A stretch of 64,000 nucleotides of DNA. Origin: Oxydemutator sp963693105. Lineage in GTDB: Bacteria; Pseudomonadota; Gammaproteobacteria; Poriferisulfidales; Oxydemutatoraceae. The notes beneath the pieces were generated by a model. That model was not told the origin of the DNA, ran no database searches, and worked only from the letters and a program-made list of their open reading frames with translations. This document shows positions 44,117-54,919 of this stretch, piece after piece. The position numbers and the translations under genes are program-made. Position 1 is the first letter of the stretch, and each line of letters begins with the position of its first letter. The stretch lies in the NCBI GenBank assembly GCA_963693105.1, contig OY843752.1, positions 682,001-746,000 on the forward strand, read 5' to 3'.

Positions 44117-45867
44117 CGTTTCTGGCCGACTTTCATTTCCTGCGCCCGGCGTGGTTCATCGCGCTGCTGCCGCTGGCCGTGCTGCTGGTGTTTCTGGCGC
44201 GCGGCGGCCTTGCCAGAAGCAACTGGGAGGCGGTCTGCGACCGTCATCTGCAACCGTTTATCCTGGTGGGGCGCTCTCTTTCCGGCAGACGCCGGTCGCT
44301 GATACAGGTCGCCGTCGCCGGCCTGCTTGCGCTGACCGCGCTGGCCGGGCCGGCGTGGGAGCGTCTGCCGCAGCCGGTGTTCCGCGACCAGTCGGCGTTG
44401 GTCATCGTCCTTGACCTGTCGCGTTCGATGGACGCGACCGATGTGAATCCCAGCCGCCTCACGCGCGCGCGCTTCAAGATCACGGACATTTTGTCGCAGC
44501 GCGAATCCGGGCAGACGGCGCTGGCGGTGTACGCCAACCAGGCGTTCGTCGTCGTGCCGCTGACCGACGACCGCAAGGCGATTGAACTCTATTTGCAATC
44601 GCTCAGCACCGATCTGCTGCCGGCGCAGGGCAGCCGCCCCGACCGCGCGTTGCAGGAGGCCGGCGCGCTGCTGCAACAGGCGGGCGTGCGCGGCGGCGAC
44701 ATCCTGATGGTGACCGATTATGCCGATGCGCGCGCCGCCGCCGAGGCGCGCTTTCTCGCCGGCAAGAACTATCGCGTGTCGGTGCTGGGCGTCGGTACCG
44801 ACGGCGGCGCGCCGGTGCCGCTGTCGTCGGGGGATTTTCTGACGCACGGCGGCAACATCGTCGTGCCGGCGCTGGACGAAGAAGCGCTGCGTGCGCTGGC
44901 GCGGGAGGGTGGCGGCATTTACCGGCGTCTGAATCTCGCCGGCGGCGCCGATGTGTCCGACCTGGCGGCGTGGGTGAAAGCGGCGGCGTCGGCGTCGGAG
45001 ACGCAAGAGGATGGCGAGAAGGCGGCGACCGAAGTCTGGCGCGAACGCGGCCCCTGGCTGCTGCTGCTGCTGGCGCCGCTGGCGGCGCTGGCGTTTCGCC
45101 GCGGCGTGCTGTTGGTTGTCGCGGTGTTGCTGTTGCCGTGGCCGCGGCCCGCGGATGCGCTGGATTGGCAGGGCTTGTGGCTGCGCCCCGACCAGCAGGC
45201 GGCGCGGGCGCTGTCGCGCGGCGACGCCGCCCGTGCCGCGCGCCTGTTCGAGGATGCGCGCTGGAAGGCGGCGGCGCAATACCAAAACGGCGATTTTGCG
45301 GAGGCGGCGAAAACCCTGGAGCCGTTCGCGGACGCCGGCGACTGGTACAACCGGGGCAACGCGCTGGCGAAAGCGGGCGATTTGCAGCAGGCCGTCGCGG
45401 CCTACCGGCGCGCGCTGGAACTGCAACCCGCCCTTGACGATGCACAATACAATCTGGGCCTCGTCGAGCAGGCGATGCAGCAGATGCAGCAGCAGATGCA
45501 GTCCGGCGGCGAAGGCGAGCAGCAGCAGGCGCAGCCGGACGACGGCGAAGGCGGAGACGAAAGCCAGCCGGGACAAGAGCAGCAGGCGGGCGCCGAACCG
45601 GACGGCTCGGACGGCGGCGACGAGGAGGACGGCTCGGACGAAGCGGACGGCGAGAGCGGCGAGGACGGCGAGGGCGGCGAGGACGGCGAGACCGCCGGCG
45701 CGGACGATTCCGCCACGCAGGCGATGAGCGAGGACGAGCAGGCGATTGAACAATACCTGCGCCGGATTTCCGACGACCCGCGCCGGCTGCTTCAGCGCAA
45801 ACTCCATCACCTGAACCGGCAGAAAGAGCAGGCGAGCGGCGAGCGCGGAGGCGAGTCGCCGTGGTGA
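44113..45867 (+). CDS. VWA/TPR fusion protein, BatB-BatC-like
   Basis: 584 residues. Membrane helices flank a VWA domain (LDLSRSMDATD near residue 98); after a second pair of helices come TPR repeats (GDWYNRGNALAKAGDLQQAVAAYRRALELQP). The tail is low complexity: Gln-rich, then a long Asp/Glu/Gly-rich stretch, ending with a basic helix. BatB and BatC are separate in some bacteria but fused here. Starts and ends overlap its neighbours. Confidence 0.87.
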   Translation: MTFLADFHFLRPAWFIALLPLAVLLVFLARGGLARSNWEAVCDRHLQPFILVGRSLSGRRRSLIQVAVAGLLALTALAGPAWERLPQPVFRDQSALVIVLDLSRSMDATDVNPSRLTRARFKITDILSQRESGQTALAVYANQAFVVVPLTDDRKAIELYLQSLSTDLLPAQGSRPDRALQEAGALLQQAGVRGGDILMVTDYADARAAAEARFLAGKNYRVSVLGVGTDGGAPVPLSSGDFLTHGGNIVVPALDEEALRALAREGGGIYRRLNLAGGADVSDLAAWVKAAASASETQEDGEKAATEVWRERGPWLLLLLAPLAALAFRRGVLLVVAVLLLPWPRPADALDWQGLWLRPDQQAARALSRGDAARAARLFEDARWKAAAQYQNGDFAEAAKTLEPFADAGDWYNRGNALAKAGDLQQAVAAYRRALELQPALDDAQYNLGLVEQAMQQMQQQMQSGGEGEQQQAQPDDGEGGDESQPGQEQQAGAEPDGSDGGDEEDGSDEADGESGEDGEGGEDGETAGADDSATQAMSEDEQAIEQYLRRISDDPRRLLQRKLHHLNRQKEQASGERGGESPW

Positions 45868-47228
45868 GACGGGTGCATCCGGCTTGTGCCGCCGCCGTGG
45901 TTTTGTGTCTGTCGGCGCCTTCGGCGTTCGCACAGACGCCGCCCGCCAGGGAAATTTTTCTCGAAACCGGGATTCAGCCGCAGGCGCCGTATGTGCAGCA
46001 GCAGTCGCTGTTCATTCTGCGCGTGTTCACGACCAAGAGCCTGAAAGGCTCGGTTACGCCGCTCAAGCCGCGCGGCGATGTGGTCGTTGAAAACATCGGC
46101 GGCATGAAACGCTACCAGGCCGCCCGCGACGGCAGAAACTACCAGGTGTTCGAGCAGCGTTATCTGTTTTTCGCGCAGAGCAGCGGCGAACTGACGTTCG
46201 AGCCGATTGTTCTTGCCGGGTCGTATATCGAGAACAACCGGCGCTTCAACGTGCGCGAGCAATCGCAGATGGTGCGGCTTGACGTCCGGCCCGTGCCGGC
46301 CTCCTTCCCCGGCGGCTGGCTGCCCGCCAAGTCGGTGCATCTTGAAGAGAAGTGGTCGCAGGAGCCGTCGGCGTGGAAGGTCGGCGACTCGCTGGTGCGC
46401 ACGTTGATTCTGCGCGGCAAGGGCGTCTCGGCAAACCAGCTGCCGGAGATGGAATGGCCGGAGCTGGCACACTTCAACGTCTATCCCGACCAGGCGCGTT
46501 TGAACGGGCGCATCGAGGGCGAGGATTTTACCGGCGAACGCCGCCGCAACATCGTCCTGATTCCGTCGAAAGCCGGACGCAATACATTGCCCGCGATTCG
46601 CATTCCGTGGTGGAACACGGCCACCGACCGTCTTGAATACGCGGTGCTGCCCGCGCGCGAAGTGGAAATCCGCGCCGGCGCCGCCGGCGCGGTCGTCACT
46701 TTCGGCGAAACGGCAGGCGACCTCGCCGCCGCCGCGCCGCAAATGGAGCGGGCGCGTTCTTCCAGTCCGTGGATGTGGTTCAGCCTCGCGCTGGCCATCG
46801 CCTGGCTTGCGACGCTGGCGGTTTTCAGCCGCGCCGCGTGGCGCGCCCTGTGGGCGCGCTGGTGGGAAGGCGCCCGCTTTCTGCGCCTGTGTCGCGCGCG
46901 GCTTAAGAGAGCCTGTCTTGCCGGGGATGCGCGCGCCGCCAAAGAGGCGCTGATTGAATGGGCGAGCCTGGTCTGGCCCAGCGACGCGCCGGCGACCATC
47001 GGGCCCATTGCCGACCTTTGTGCGGCCCACCCCGGCGGCGACTCCCTGCACCGCGAAATGGACGCGCTGAAGCAGGCGCTTTACGGCGTCGCCGAATCCT
47101 GGTCGGGGGAAGAACTGTGGCGGGCTTTCTCGGAGTTCTCGCCGCCGTCGCGACCCGATGCCGCGCGCGCCGACGAAACCCGCCTGTCCGCCCTGCACAG
47201 ACTCTCGCGCAACGAGCGCCGAAATTGA
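45861..47228 (+). CDS. BatD-like protein with oxygen-tolerance domain
   Basis: 455 residues from a GTG at 45861. Signal peptide (CAAAVVLCLSAPSAFAQ), Ig-like repeats including YQVFEQRYLFFAQSSGELTFEPIVLAG, and one membrane helix near residue 310 followed by a cytoplasmic helical part. This is the BatD layout. It closes the moxR operon. A TAAAAT box at its very end serves the next gene. Confidence 0.83.
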   Translation: MVRRVHPACAAAVVLCLSAPSAFAQTPPAREIFLETGIQPQAPYVQQQSLFILRVFTTKSLKGSVTPLKPRGDVVVENIGGMKRYQAARDGRNYQVFEQRYLFFAQSSGELTFEPIVLAGSYIENNRRFNVREQSQMVRLDVRPVPASFPGGWLPAKSVHLEEKWSQEPSAWKVGDSLVRTLILRGKGVSANQLPEMEWPELAHFNVYPDQARLNGRIEGEDFTGERRRNIVLIPSKAGRNTLPAIRIPWWNTATDRLEYAVLPAREVEIRAGAAGAVVTFGETAGDLAAAAPQMERARSSSPWMWFSLALAIAWLATLAVFSRAAWRALWARWWEGARFLRLCRARLKRACLAGDARAAKEALIEWASLVWPSDAPATIGPIADLCAAHPGGDSLHREMDALKQALYGVAESWSGEELWRAFSEFSPPSRPDAARADETRLSALHRLSRNERRN

Positions 47229-47240
47229 TAAAATAGGCGG
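47229..47240 (+). promoter_or_regulatory. Likely leaderless promoter of cupin gene 2
   Basis: TAAAAT at 47229-47234, then exactly six bases to the ATG at 47241, leaving no room for a Shine-Dalgarno site in a transcript that starts at +1. Confidence 0.4.
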
Positions 47241-48248
47241 ATGAACGCCGGTACCACACAGACAGCCGCAACGACGAACGGCAAGGGAGCGCCGGCTTCC
47301 GCGCTGGAGCTGTTGCTCGGCGGTTTTGACCGCGAGGAATTTTTCGGCGACTACTGGGAGAAACGCAGTTTCGTCATTCACCACGAAGACCCGGATCGCT
47401 TCACGCACCTGATGAGCCGCGACCAGTTCATGGACGAGGAGATTTACCATTGCCAGCGTTTGCGCGGCGCTTATCTGGACCCGGAGGGGTGGCCGTCGGA
47501 AGTGCTCATCCGGCCCGGGCAGGCCGCGAAAGTGTTTGAGTCGGGCATGACCATCGGCGCGACGATGCTGCGCGAGGAGGGCGAGATGAAGGCGTTTCTG
47601 GATTCGTGCCGCGAAGGTCTGTTCGGCGTGGGGCCGCATTTCAATGCGTATTACTCGCCCGACAAAAAAGGTTACAGCGTTCATTTCGACGCCCATCCGG
47701 TGTGGTTTATGCAAATCGAGGGGCGCAAACACTGGTACATCGGACGCAAGCCCGTGTTCCGCAACCCGCCGATGACTCTCGGTTTTCCGCCCGACCGCAA
47801 TGTTTTGATACTGCCCTGGATTACCGTTAACAAACCTGAACTGGACAATCCCGAACAGTTCATGTCGGTCACGCTGGAGCCGGGCGATGTCGTTTACATG
47901 CCGCCCGGCACCTGGCATCAGGCCTCCGCCCGCGGTTATTCGCTGGCGTTGACGCTGGCCTCGGCGCGGATCAGCGCCATTGAATTGCTGTTCAGCGTGG
48001 TGCAGCACAGTCTGTCGGCGCCCGAGTTCAAGGTGCTGGCCGAGCGCATCGGCGGCATGGCGGCGGCGGCGCGCACCGAAGACGGCCGATTGTCCGGCGA
48101 CATTGAAAACCTGCTGGAGGAGCGGCTTGCCATCATCAAGGAACTGGTGTCGCGCATCGAGGTTGAAAACCTGCGCCGCATATTTGAGCATCTCGCGAAA
48201 ACGCCCACCAGCGAACAGCAGATGTTGGTCAGGGAAAAAAGCACTTGA
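47241..48248 (+). CDS. Cupin_4 / JmjC-type 2-oxoglutarate Fe(II) oxygenase 2
   Basis: 335 residues, close paralogue of the next gene and more distant from the 38178 gene. FGDYWEKRSFVIHH near the start; iron ligands His148 and Asp150 (HFDAHP) and His226 (PPGTWHQAS). It follows the Bat operon with 12 bases between, but has its own -10 box. It probably hydroxylates a peptide or protein; the substrate is unknown. A ribosomal oxygenase role is the main alternative to RiPP tailoring. Confidence 0.88.
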   Translation: MNAGTTQTAATTNGKGAPASALELLLGGFDREEFFGDYWEKRSFVIHHEDPDRFTHLMSRDQFMDEEIYHCQRLRGAYLDPEGWPSEVLIRPGQAAKVFESGMTIGATMLREEGEMKAFLDSCREGLFGVGPHFNAYYSPDKKGYSVHFDAHPVWFMQIEGRKHWYIGRKPVFRNPPMTLGFPPDRNVLILPWITVNKPELDNPEQFMSVTLEPGDVVYMPPGTWHQASARGYSLALTLASARISAIELLFSVVQHSLSAPEFKVLAERIGGMAAAARTEDGRLSGDIENLLEERLAIIKELVSRIEVENLRRIFEHLAKTPTSEQQMLVREKST

Positions 48249-48282
48249 GGGCCGCCGTATCCATTTATAATAGGTCTCACTG

Positions 48283-49281
48283 ATGAACGACACGACGCCA
48301 GCCACCGCTTCCGCCATCGACCTGCTGCTCGGGGACTTTGACCGCGAGGAATTTTTCGGCGACTACTGGGAGAAACGCAGTTTCTTCATGCATCACAATG
48401 ACCCCGGGCGGTTTTCTCATCTGCTCGACCGGGAGCGGTTCATGAAGCACGTGGTGTTCCACTGCCGGCATCTGAGGGCGAATTTCTTCGATCTGAAAAA
48501 CTGGTCCACGGAGGTGGAAATCGAGCCGACGCAAGCGCCAAAAATCTTTGAGTCGGGTATGACGGTCGGCGCTTCCATGCTGCATACGGATGGGGTGTTG
48601 AAGGCGTTTCTTGATTCCTTCCGCGCCGATGTGTATTCGGCGGCGTCGCCGCATTTCAACGCCTACTATTCGCCCGACAAAAAGGGCTACACCGCCCATT
48701 TCGACACGCACCCGGTGTGGCTGATGCAGGTCGAAGGGCGCAAACACTGGCGCATCGGACGCGAGCCCGTGGTCAGGAACCCGCAGTTCAACATCGTGTT
48801 TCCGCCTGACCGCGAGATTTTGCGGCTGCCGTGGATTACGATTGCCAGGCCCGACCTGGAGGATGAGCAGAAATTTGTCTCGGTCATGCTGGAACCCGGC
48901 GACGTAATCTACATGCCGCCCGGCACCTGGCATCAGGCGCGCGCCGAGGGCTACTCGCTGGCGTTGACACTGGCGCAGTCGCGGGTCACCGCTTTCGATT
49001 TGCTGGTAACGGTGCTGCAACACAGCCTGCCATCGCCGGAGTTCAAGGAATTGACCGAACGCATCAGCGGCCAGAAAGCCGCACACAACGGCGCCGGCGG
49101 CCCCCTGGCCGCGGACACCGAGGCTTTGCTGGCGCAACGCCTCGAGATTTTCAAGAATCTGGTGTCGCGCATCGAGATGTCCAACCTGCGCGCCGCCTGG
49201 CAGCAGATTTCGCAACGTTCCACCGAAGACATGAGCTTTATGGGCGCGAAAGAAGTCGCCGCGGCCATGAAGAACAGATAA
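48283..49281 (+). CDS. Cupin_4 / JmjC-type 2-oxoglutarate Fe(II) oxygenase 3
   Basis: 332 residues. Same layout as gene 2: FGDYWEKRSFFMHH, HFDTHP (His139, Asp141), PPGTWHQAR (His217). A TATAAT box at 48266-48271 lies 11 bases upstream of the ATG. The three paralogues differ mainly in residues 55-120, which in this family form part of the substrate cleft, so they may act on different peptides. Confidence 0.88.
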   Translation: MNDTTPATASAIDLLLGDFDREEFFGDYWEKRSFFMHHNDPGRFSHLLDRERFMKHVVFHCRHLRANFFDLKNWSTEVEIEPTQAPKIFESGMTVGASMLHTDGVLKAFLDSFRADVYSAASPHFNAYYSPDKKGYTAHFDTHPVWLMQVEGRKHWRIGREPVVRNPQFNIVFPPDREILRLPWITIARPDLEDEQKFVSVMLEPGDVIYMPPGTWHQARAEGYSLALTLAQSRVTAFDLLVTVLQHSLPSPEFKELTERISGQKAAHNGAGGPLAADTEALLAQRLEIFKNLVSRIEMSNLRAAWQQISQRSTEDMSFMGAKEVAAAMKNR

Positions 49282-49364
49282 CGCGCCGCACGTTCGCGGT
49301 ATGCCTGCCCGCATGCCCCGAGGCCGCTCCGGGCCGTTCAGAATTTTTTGTTATTCTCCATTTA

Positions 49365-49853
49365 TCACAAAGCAAAAGAGATAGAACCACTTGCACCGTG
49401 ATAGATCAGGATACCGTGGCGAAGAAAATCTCTTCCAAATAAGACTTGAATCCCTTGATTTTTCAAGGGCACCCCTATCAAACGCAAACCGTTAAATGCA
49501 ATGGAAGTCCCCACTAAACTAATAAGGCCATGCGAATATACAGGTGTCTCATATTGTTCATGAGAAGGAGTCGCTATAACTTGAGTTCCAATAATAGGGA
49601 GATGCAAATTTCGAGCACAATCATTGTCAATAGAAGTAGCAGTTGCTCCAGTATCTATCAATGCGACCCCGGGGATTGCGCCAGGAATTTTGGCCCCCTG
49701 TTCATTTAACATATCACGCAAAAATCCAGTAATTTCGATACTAACTCGTACCTTTGGGCCCTCTTGGAAAAGTACGGTCTCGGATGGTATTTCTTTTTCT
49801 ATCCCTTGTTCATCTTCATATTTTCCAGAATACTTCAGGTCAAAAACAGGCAT
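49365..49853 (-). CDS. Retropepsin-like aspartic protease
   Basis: 162 residues. ALIDTGATATSID (Asp67-Thr-Gly-Ala) is the aspartic protease active-site motif, and VLFGRDFL near 137-144 is the second conserved element of the single-domain retropepsin-like family. Such proteins act as dimers. The region is AT-richer than its surroundings and lies next to a small protein gene with which it shares an operon (one base gap). Similar two-gene pairs occur scattered among bacteria; their role is unknown. Probably acquired. Confidence 0.75.
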   Translation of the reverse strand: MPVFDLKYSGKYEDEQGIEKEIPSETVLFQEGPKVRVSIEITGFLRDMLNEQGAKIPGAIPGVALIDTGATATSIDNDCARNLHLPIIGTQVIATPSHEQYETPVYSHGLISLVGTSIAFNGLRLIGVPLKNQGIQVLFGRDFLRHGILIYHGASGSISFAL

Positions 49854-50087
49854 TTAGAGCAACCCATAGGCTAAAGCAGGTATTTCTACTTTTTCTTCCT
49901 CTTTCTTAATTTCCTTGACCAGAAAATGGGATGTCGCACCATATTGTCGGAGGCCGTACTCAATAGCAGCATCTTCCCTTGGGAAGAAGTCCACTTGGTC
50001 ACCCTTTATCACCACAAATTGATTTTTGCGGTTTTCCAGAAAGGACGGGAGTTTCTCCTTAAATAATTTGGTTTCTTTCTCGAACAT
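49854..50087 (-). CDS. Small conserved protein paired with the aspartic protease
   Basis: 77 residues: FLENRKNQFVVIKGDQVDFFPREDAAIEYGLRQYG resembles the short DUF5678-like proteins found next to retropepsin-like genes. A strong AAAGGAGGTGG site lies upstream. It probably forms a functional pair with the downstream protease; what it does is not known. Confidence 0.7.
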   Translation of the reverse strand: MFEKETKLFKEKLPSFLENRKNQFVVIKGDQVDFFPREDAAIEYGLRQYGATSHFLVKEIKKEEEKVEIPALAYGLL

Positions 50088-50416
50088 ATTCTGCCACCTC
50101 CTTTTATCAGCGACTCCTGCCCAATGGGCAGGCCTGTCGGGAAATGTAACGCCTGATTTGCTCGGCGCTTCAGTACTATTCTACTCCTTGTGACACAACA
50201 GCGGGCAACCCTTGGTTTTCCTGCATGAAATACCGCACCAGGCCTATCTGCAAGGTGTCCAGCTTAGCGTTATCGAAGGTCTCACTCTCACCGCCGGAGA
50301 AGTGCCCATAGACCAACTCCGCCCGCATCGGGCGGGCCGCCTTTCTGTATAATGCACGGACTGCCGGATGACAGGCTGGAGACGCTGGCCTGCGACGTCT
50401 TCCTGCAACCGTTGCG
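50088..50416. other. Intergenic stretch between the protease pair and the tungstate importer
   Basis: About 330 bases. It holds the minus-strand ribosome-binding site of the 77-residue gene, an AT-rich part, a GCCCGCATCGGGC hairpin near 50321, and a TATAAT at 50348-50353 for the importer genes. A 22-codon frame (50352-50420) overlaps the first importer start but begins inside the -10 box, so it is probably not translated. No riboswitch that I can recognise. Confidence 0.5.
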
Positions 50417-51124
50417 ATGACCGATTTTTCCGAAGCGCTGGAAACGGCGCTGCTGCTGATGGTGAATCTCGACGCCGGTCTGGTCGAGATCATCGCGCTG
50501 TCGCTGAAGGTCAGCCTGACCGCGGTCGCGGTCGCGGCGCTGATTGGGCTGCCGCTGGGCGCGCTGCTGGCGGTCAGCCGCTTTCCGACGCGGCGTTTCT
50601 GGATTAATTTGCTGAATACTTTCATGGGCCTGCCGCCGGTCGTCGTCGGGCTGATGGTGTATCTGCTGTTGTCGCGCGCGGGTCCTCTCGGGCCGCTCGG
50701 GCTGCTCTACACGCCGACCGCGATGGTCATTGCCCAGACGCTGCTGATTCTGCCGATTATCGCCGCGCTGGTTTGCGGCCTCGTGCAGGGATTGTTCGAC
50801 GAATACCACGAGCAGCTGCGCTCGCTCGGCAGTCGCACGCTGGCGACCGCGCGCACTTTGCTGTGGGAAGGGCGCTTCGGCCTGGTCACCGCGATCCTCG
50901 CCGGTTTCGGGCGCGGCAGCGCCGAGGTCGGCGCGGTGCTGATTGTCGGCGGCAACATCAACCACTCGACGCGCGTAATCACGACGACCATCGCGCTCGA
51001 GACCAGCAAGGGCAATCTGGCGCTGGCGCTGGCGCTCGGCCTGATTCTGATTCTGGTGTCGCTGCTGGTGGCGTCGGCGGCGCAGTGGCTGCACACCGCG
51101 ACGGTGCGCCGGAGCCGGCAATGA
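50417..51124 (+). CDS. tupB: Tungstate-type ABC transporter permease
   Basis: 235 residues with six predicted membrane helices. The coupling segment EYHEQLRSLGSRTLATARTLLWEGRFGLVTAILAGFGRGSAEVG is that of TupB/ModB-like permeases; GLPPVVVGLMVYLLLSR is typical of TupB. It overlaps the ATPase gene by four bases. With the next two genes it forms a complete importer. Confidence 0.85.
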   Translation: MTDFSEALETALLLMVNLDAGLVEIIALSLKVSLTAVAVAALIGLPLGALLAVSRFPTRRFWINLLNTFMGLPPVVVGLMVYLLLSRAGPLGPLGLLYTPTAMVIAQTLLILPIIAALVCGLVQGLFDEYHEQLRSLGSRTLATARTLLWEGRFGLVTAILAGFGRGSAEVGAVLIVGGNINHSTRVITTTIALETSKGNLALALALGLILILVSLLVASAAQWLHTATVRRSRQ

Positions 51125-51822
51125 AGCTCGAAATCGAACACCTGGTGTACCGCGCCGGCGGGCGCACCCTGATGGATGACATCCACCTCATCAGCGAAAG
51201 CGAGCACTGCACTGCGCTGCTCGGCGCCAACGGCGCCGGCAAGAGCCTGTTGCTGCGCCTGTGCCACGGCCTGCTCGAACCCGCCGGCGGAAGCATCCGC
51301 TGGAATTCGCGCCCGCCGCGCGAGCTGGGCGCCGCCATTACGATGGTTTTTCAGAAGCCGGTGTTGTTATGCCGCAGCGTGCGCGCCAATGTCGAGCACG
51401 CGCTCTACCTGCAAGGCGTGGCGCGTGCGGCGCGGCGCGCGCGCGCCGAGGCGGCGCTGGAACTGGCCGGCCTGGCCGATTGCATGGAGCGCCATGCCGA
51501 CGTGCTTTCCGGCGGCCAGCAGCAGCGCCTTGCGATTGCGCGCGCGTGGGCGCTGAAACCGGCGGTCATCCTGATGGACGAGCCGACCTCGAAACTCGAC
51601 GTGCGCTCCGCCGCGAGCGTCGAGAAGACCATCGGCGACCTGCGCCGCGAAGGCATCAAGATTATTCTCACGTCGCACAATCTGGCGCAGGTCAGGCGGC
51701 TTTGCGGCGAGGTGGTTTTTCTGCACGAGGGCCGCCTGGTGCAGCACTGCGGCATGGACGATTTTTTTGCCCGCCCGGCGGACGACATCGTATGCGAGTT
51801 CATCGAGTCGCAAACCTTTTAG
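51121..51822 (+). CDS. tupC: Tungstate-type ABC transporter ATPase
   Basis: 233 residues. Walker A LLGANGAGKSLLLR, Q-loop MVFQKPVLL, signature LSGGQQQRLAIARAW, Walker B VILMDEPTSKLD, H-loop LTSHN. It powers uptake by the neighbouring permease and binding protein. The binding protein gene starts within its 3' end. Confidence 0.9.
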   Translation: MKLEIEHLVYRAGGRTLMDDIHLISESEHCTALLGANGAGKSLLLRLCHGLLEPAGGSIRWNSRPPRELGAAITMVFQKPVLLCRSVRANVEHALYLQGVARAARRARAEAALELAGLADCMERHADVLSGGQQQRLAIARAWALKPAVILMDEPTSKLDVRSAASVEKTIGDLRREGIKIILTSHNLAQVRRLCGEVVFLHEGRLVQHCGMDDFFARPADDIVCEFIESQTF

Positions 51823-52619
51823 CCGGCTGGTCGGCGGGCTGGTGCCTCGCGCTTCTTTCCGCCGCCGCCTGCGGCGCGACGGTGACGCTGGCCTCGACCA
51901 CCTCGACCGACCACTCCGGCTTCTACGATTATCTGCTGCCGAAGTTCACCGCCGACACCGGCATCCGGGTGCGGGTGATTGCGGTCGGCACCGGGCGCGC
52001 GCTCAGTATCGGCCGGCGCGGCGACGCCGATCTGCTGATAGTGCACGACCGCGAATCCGAACTGGAGTTCGTCGCCGAGGGGCACGGCGTGGCGCGCATT
52101 CCTTTCATGTACAACGACTATGTGCTGGTCGGTCCGCGCGGCGACCCCGGTGGTTTGCGTTCCGCCAACGACGTTCTGGACGCGATGCGCCTGATTGCGC
52201 GCGACCGCCGGCTGTTCGTCTCGCGCGGCGACGACAGCGGCACGCACAAAAAGGAATTGCAGTTGTGGCGCGCCGCCGGCTTTGTGCCCGGCGCCGGCGA
52301 CGCCTGGTACCGCGAGTCCGGCGCCGGCATGGGCGCGGTCCTGAATCTGGCCAACGAACTGCCGGCCCACACCATCACCGACCGCTCGACCTGGGTCAGT
52401 TTCAACAACCGCGATTCCCTCGTCCTGCTGGTCGAGAACCAGCCGCCGCTGCACAACCCCTACAGCGTGATTCTGGTCAACCCCGAAAAGCACCCGGCGG
52501 TCAATCACCGCGACGCCGGGCGCCTGGCAAAGTGGCTGACCTCGCCGCGCGGTCTCGAGTGGATTGGCGGGTTTCGCGTGCGCGGCACACAGTTGTTTCA
52601 CCCGTTGCGCGGCGGTTGA
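51792..52619 (+). CDS. tupA: Tungstate-type ABC transporter binding protein
   Basis: 275 residues. A signal peptide (ANLLAGWSAGWCLALLSAAACGA) precedes LASTTSTDHSGFYDYLLPKF, whose TTS motif is characteristic of TupA/WtpA-like oxyanion binders, and later SRGDDSGTHKKELQLW. It starts 30 bases before the end of the ATPase gene. Tungstate is favoured over molybdate because of the TupA-type start motif and gene order, but binding specificity is inferred. Confidence 0.86.
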   Translation: MRVHRVANLLAGWSAGWCLALLSAAACGATVTLASTTSTDHSGFYDYLLPKFTADTGIRVRVIAVGTGRALSIGRRGDADLLIVHDRESELEFVAEGHGVARIPFMYNDYVLVGPRGDPGGLRSANDVLDAMRLIARDRRLFVSRGDDSGTHKKELQLWRAAGFVPGAGDAWYRESGAGMGAVLNLANELPAHTITDRSTWVSFNNRDSLVLLVENQPPLHNPYSVILVNPEKHPAVNHRDAGRLAKWLTSPRGLEWIGGFRVRGTQLFHPLRGG

Positions 52620-52704
52620 AAGACAAGGGTTTCCGCCGCCTGCGGCGGTCGCAAGGGCGGCAAACCGCGCAGGGTCGCGCACAGGCGCGTTTTTCGGGAT
52701 GGGT

Positions 52705-52716
52705 TATAATCGGCGC
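52705..52716 (+). promoter_or_regulatory. Likely leaderless ftsH promoter
   Basis: TATAAT at 52705-52710, then six bases, then the ATG at 52717. Confidence 0.4.
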
Positions 52717-54642
<1,926 letters not shown>

Positions 54643-54919
54643 ATCAGCCGCGCCGAGCGGATAAAGACAACCCCGCATCCGCGGTGTGCAGACACCGGGC
54701 TTGCGTCGCTGAAAGCGCCCGTCGCGGCGGCAACACCAACACCAACACCAACTGCACCGACAGCGAGCGTGACTCCTGCGACAACGCCGGTTACAACGCG
54801 GGCGGGCCGCCCTAAAGCCTTGTTTCTGACCGGTTTGTCGCGCCGGACAGGACGACGCCATTCCCTCGCGGCAGGGCCGTCGCCGCTCTTTGCCCGCCGT
54901 CTGTATAATCCCTTTTCTG

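Noticed and set aside
45807..48317. 836-codon minus-strand frame opposite the Bat and cupin genes
   Set aside because: It is antisense to three clear genes, has low-complexity Arg/Gln/Gly composition and no family motif; such frames are usual in GC-rich DNA.
50088..50416. Molybdenum/tungsten cofactor riboswitch before tupB
   Set aside because: Only a short GC hairpin is present; the conserved riboswitch core could not be found by eye.
50352..50420. 22-codon frame overlapping the tupB start
   Set aside because: Its start lies inside the TATAAT box and it has no ribosome-binding site.
54643..54919. A missed gene (folP) between ftsH and glmM
   Set aside because: The stretch is under 280 bases and shows no pterin-synthase motif in any frame.
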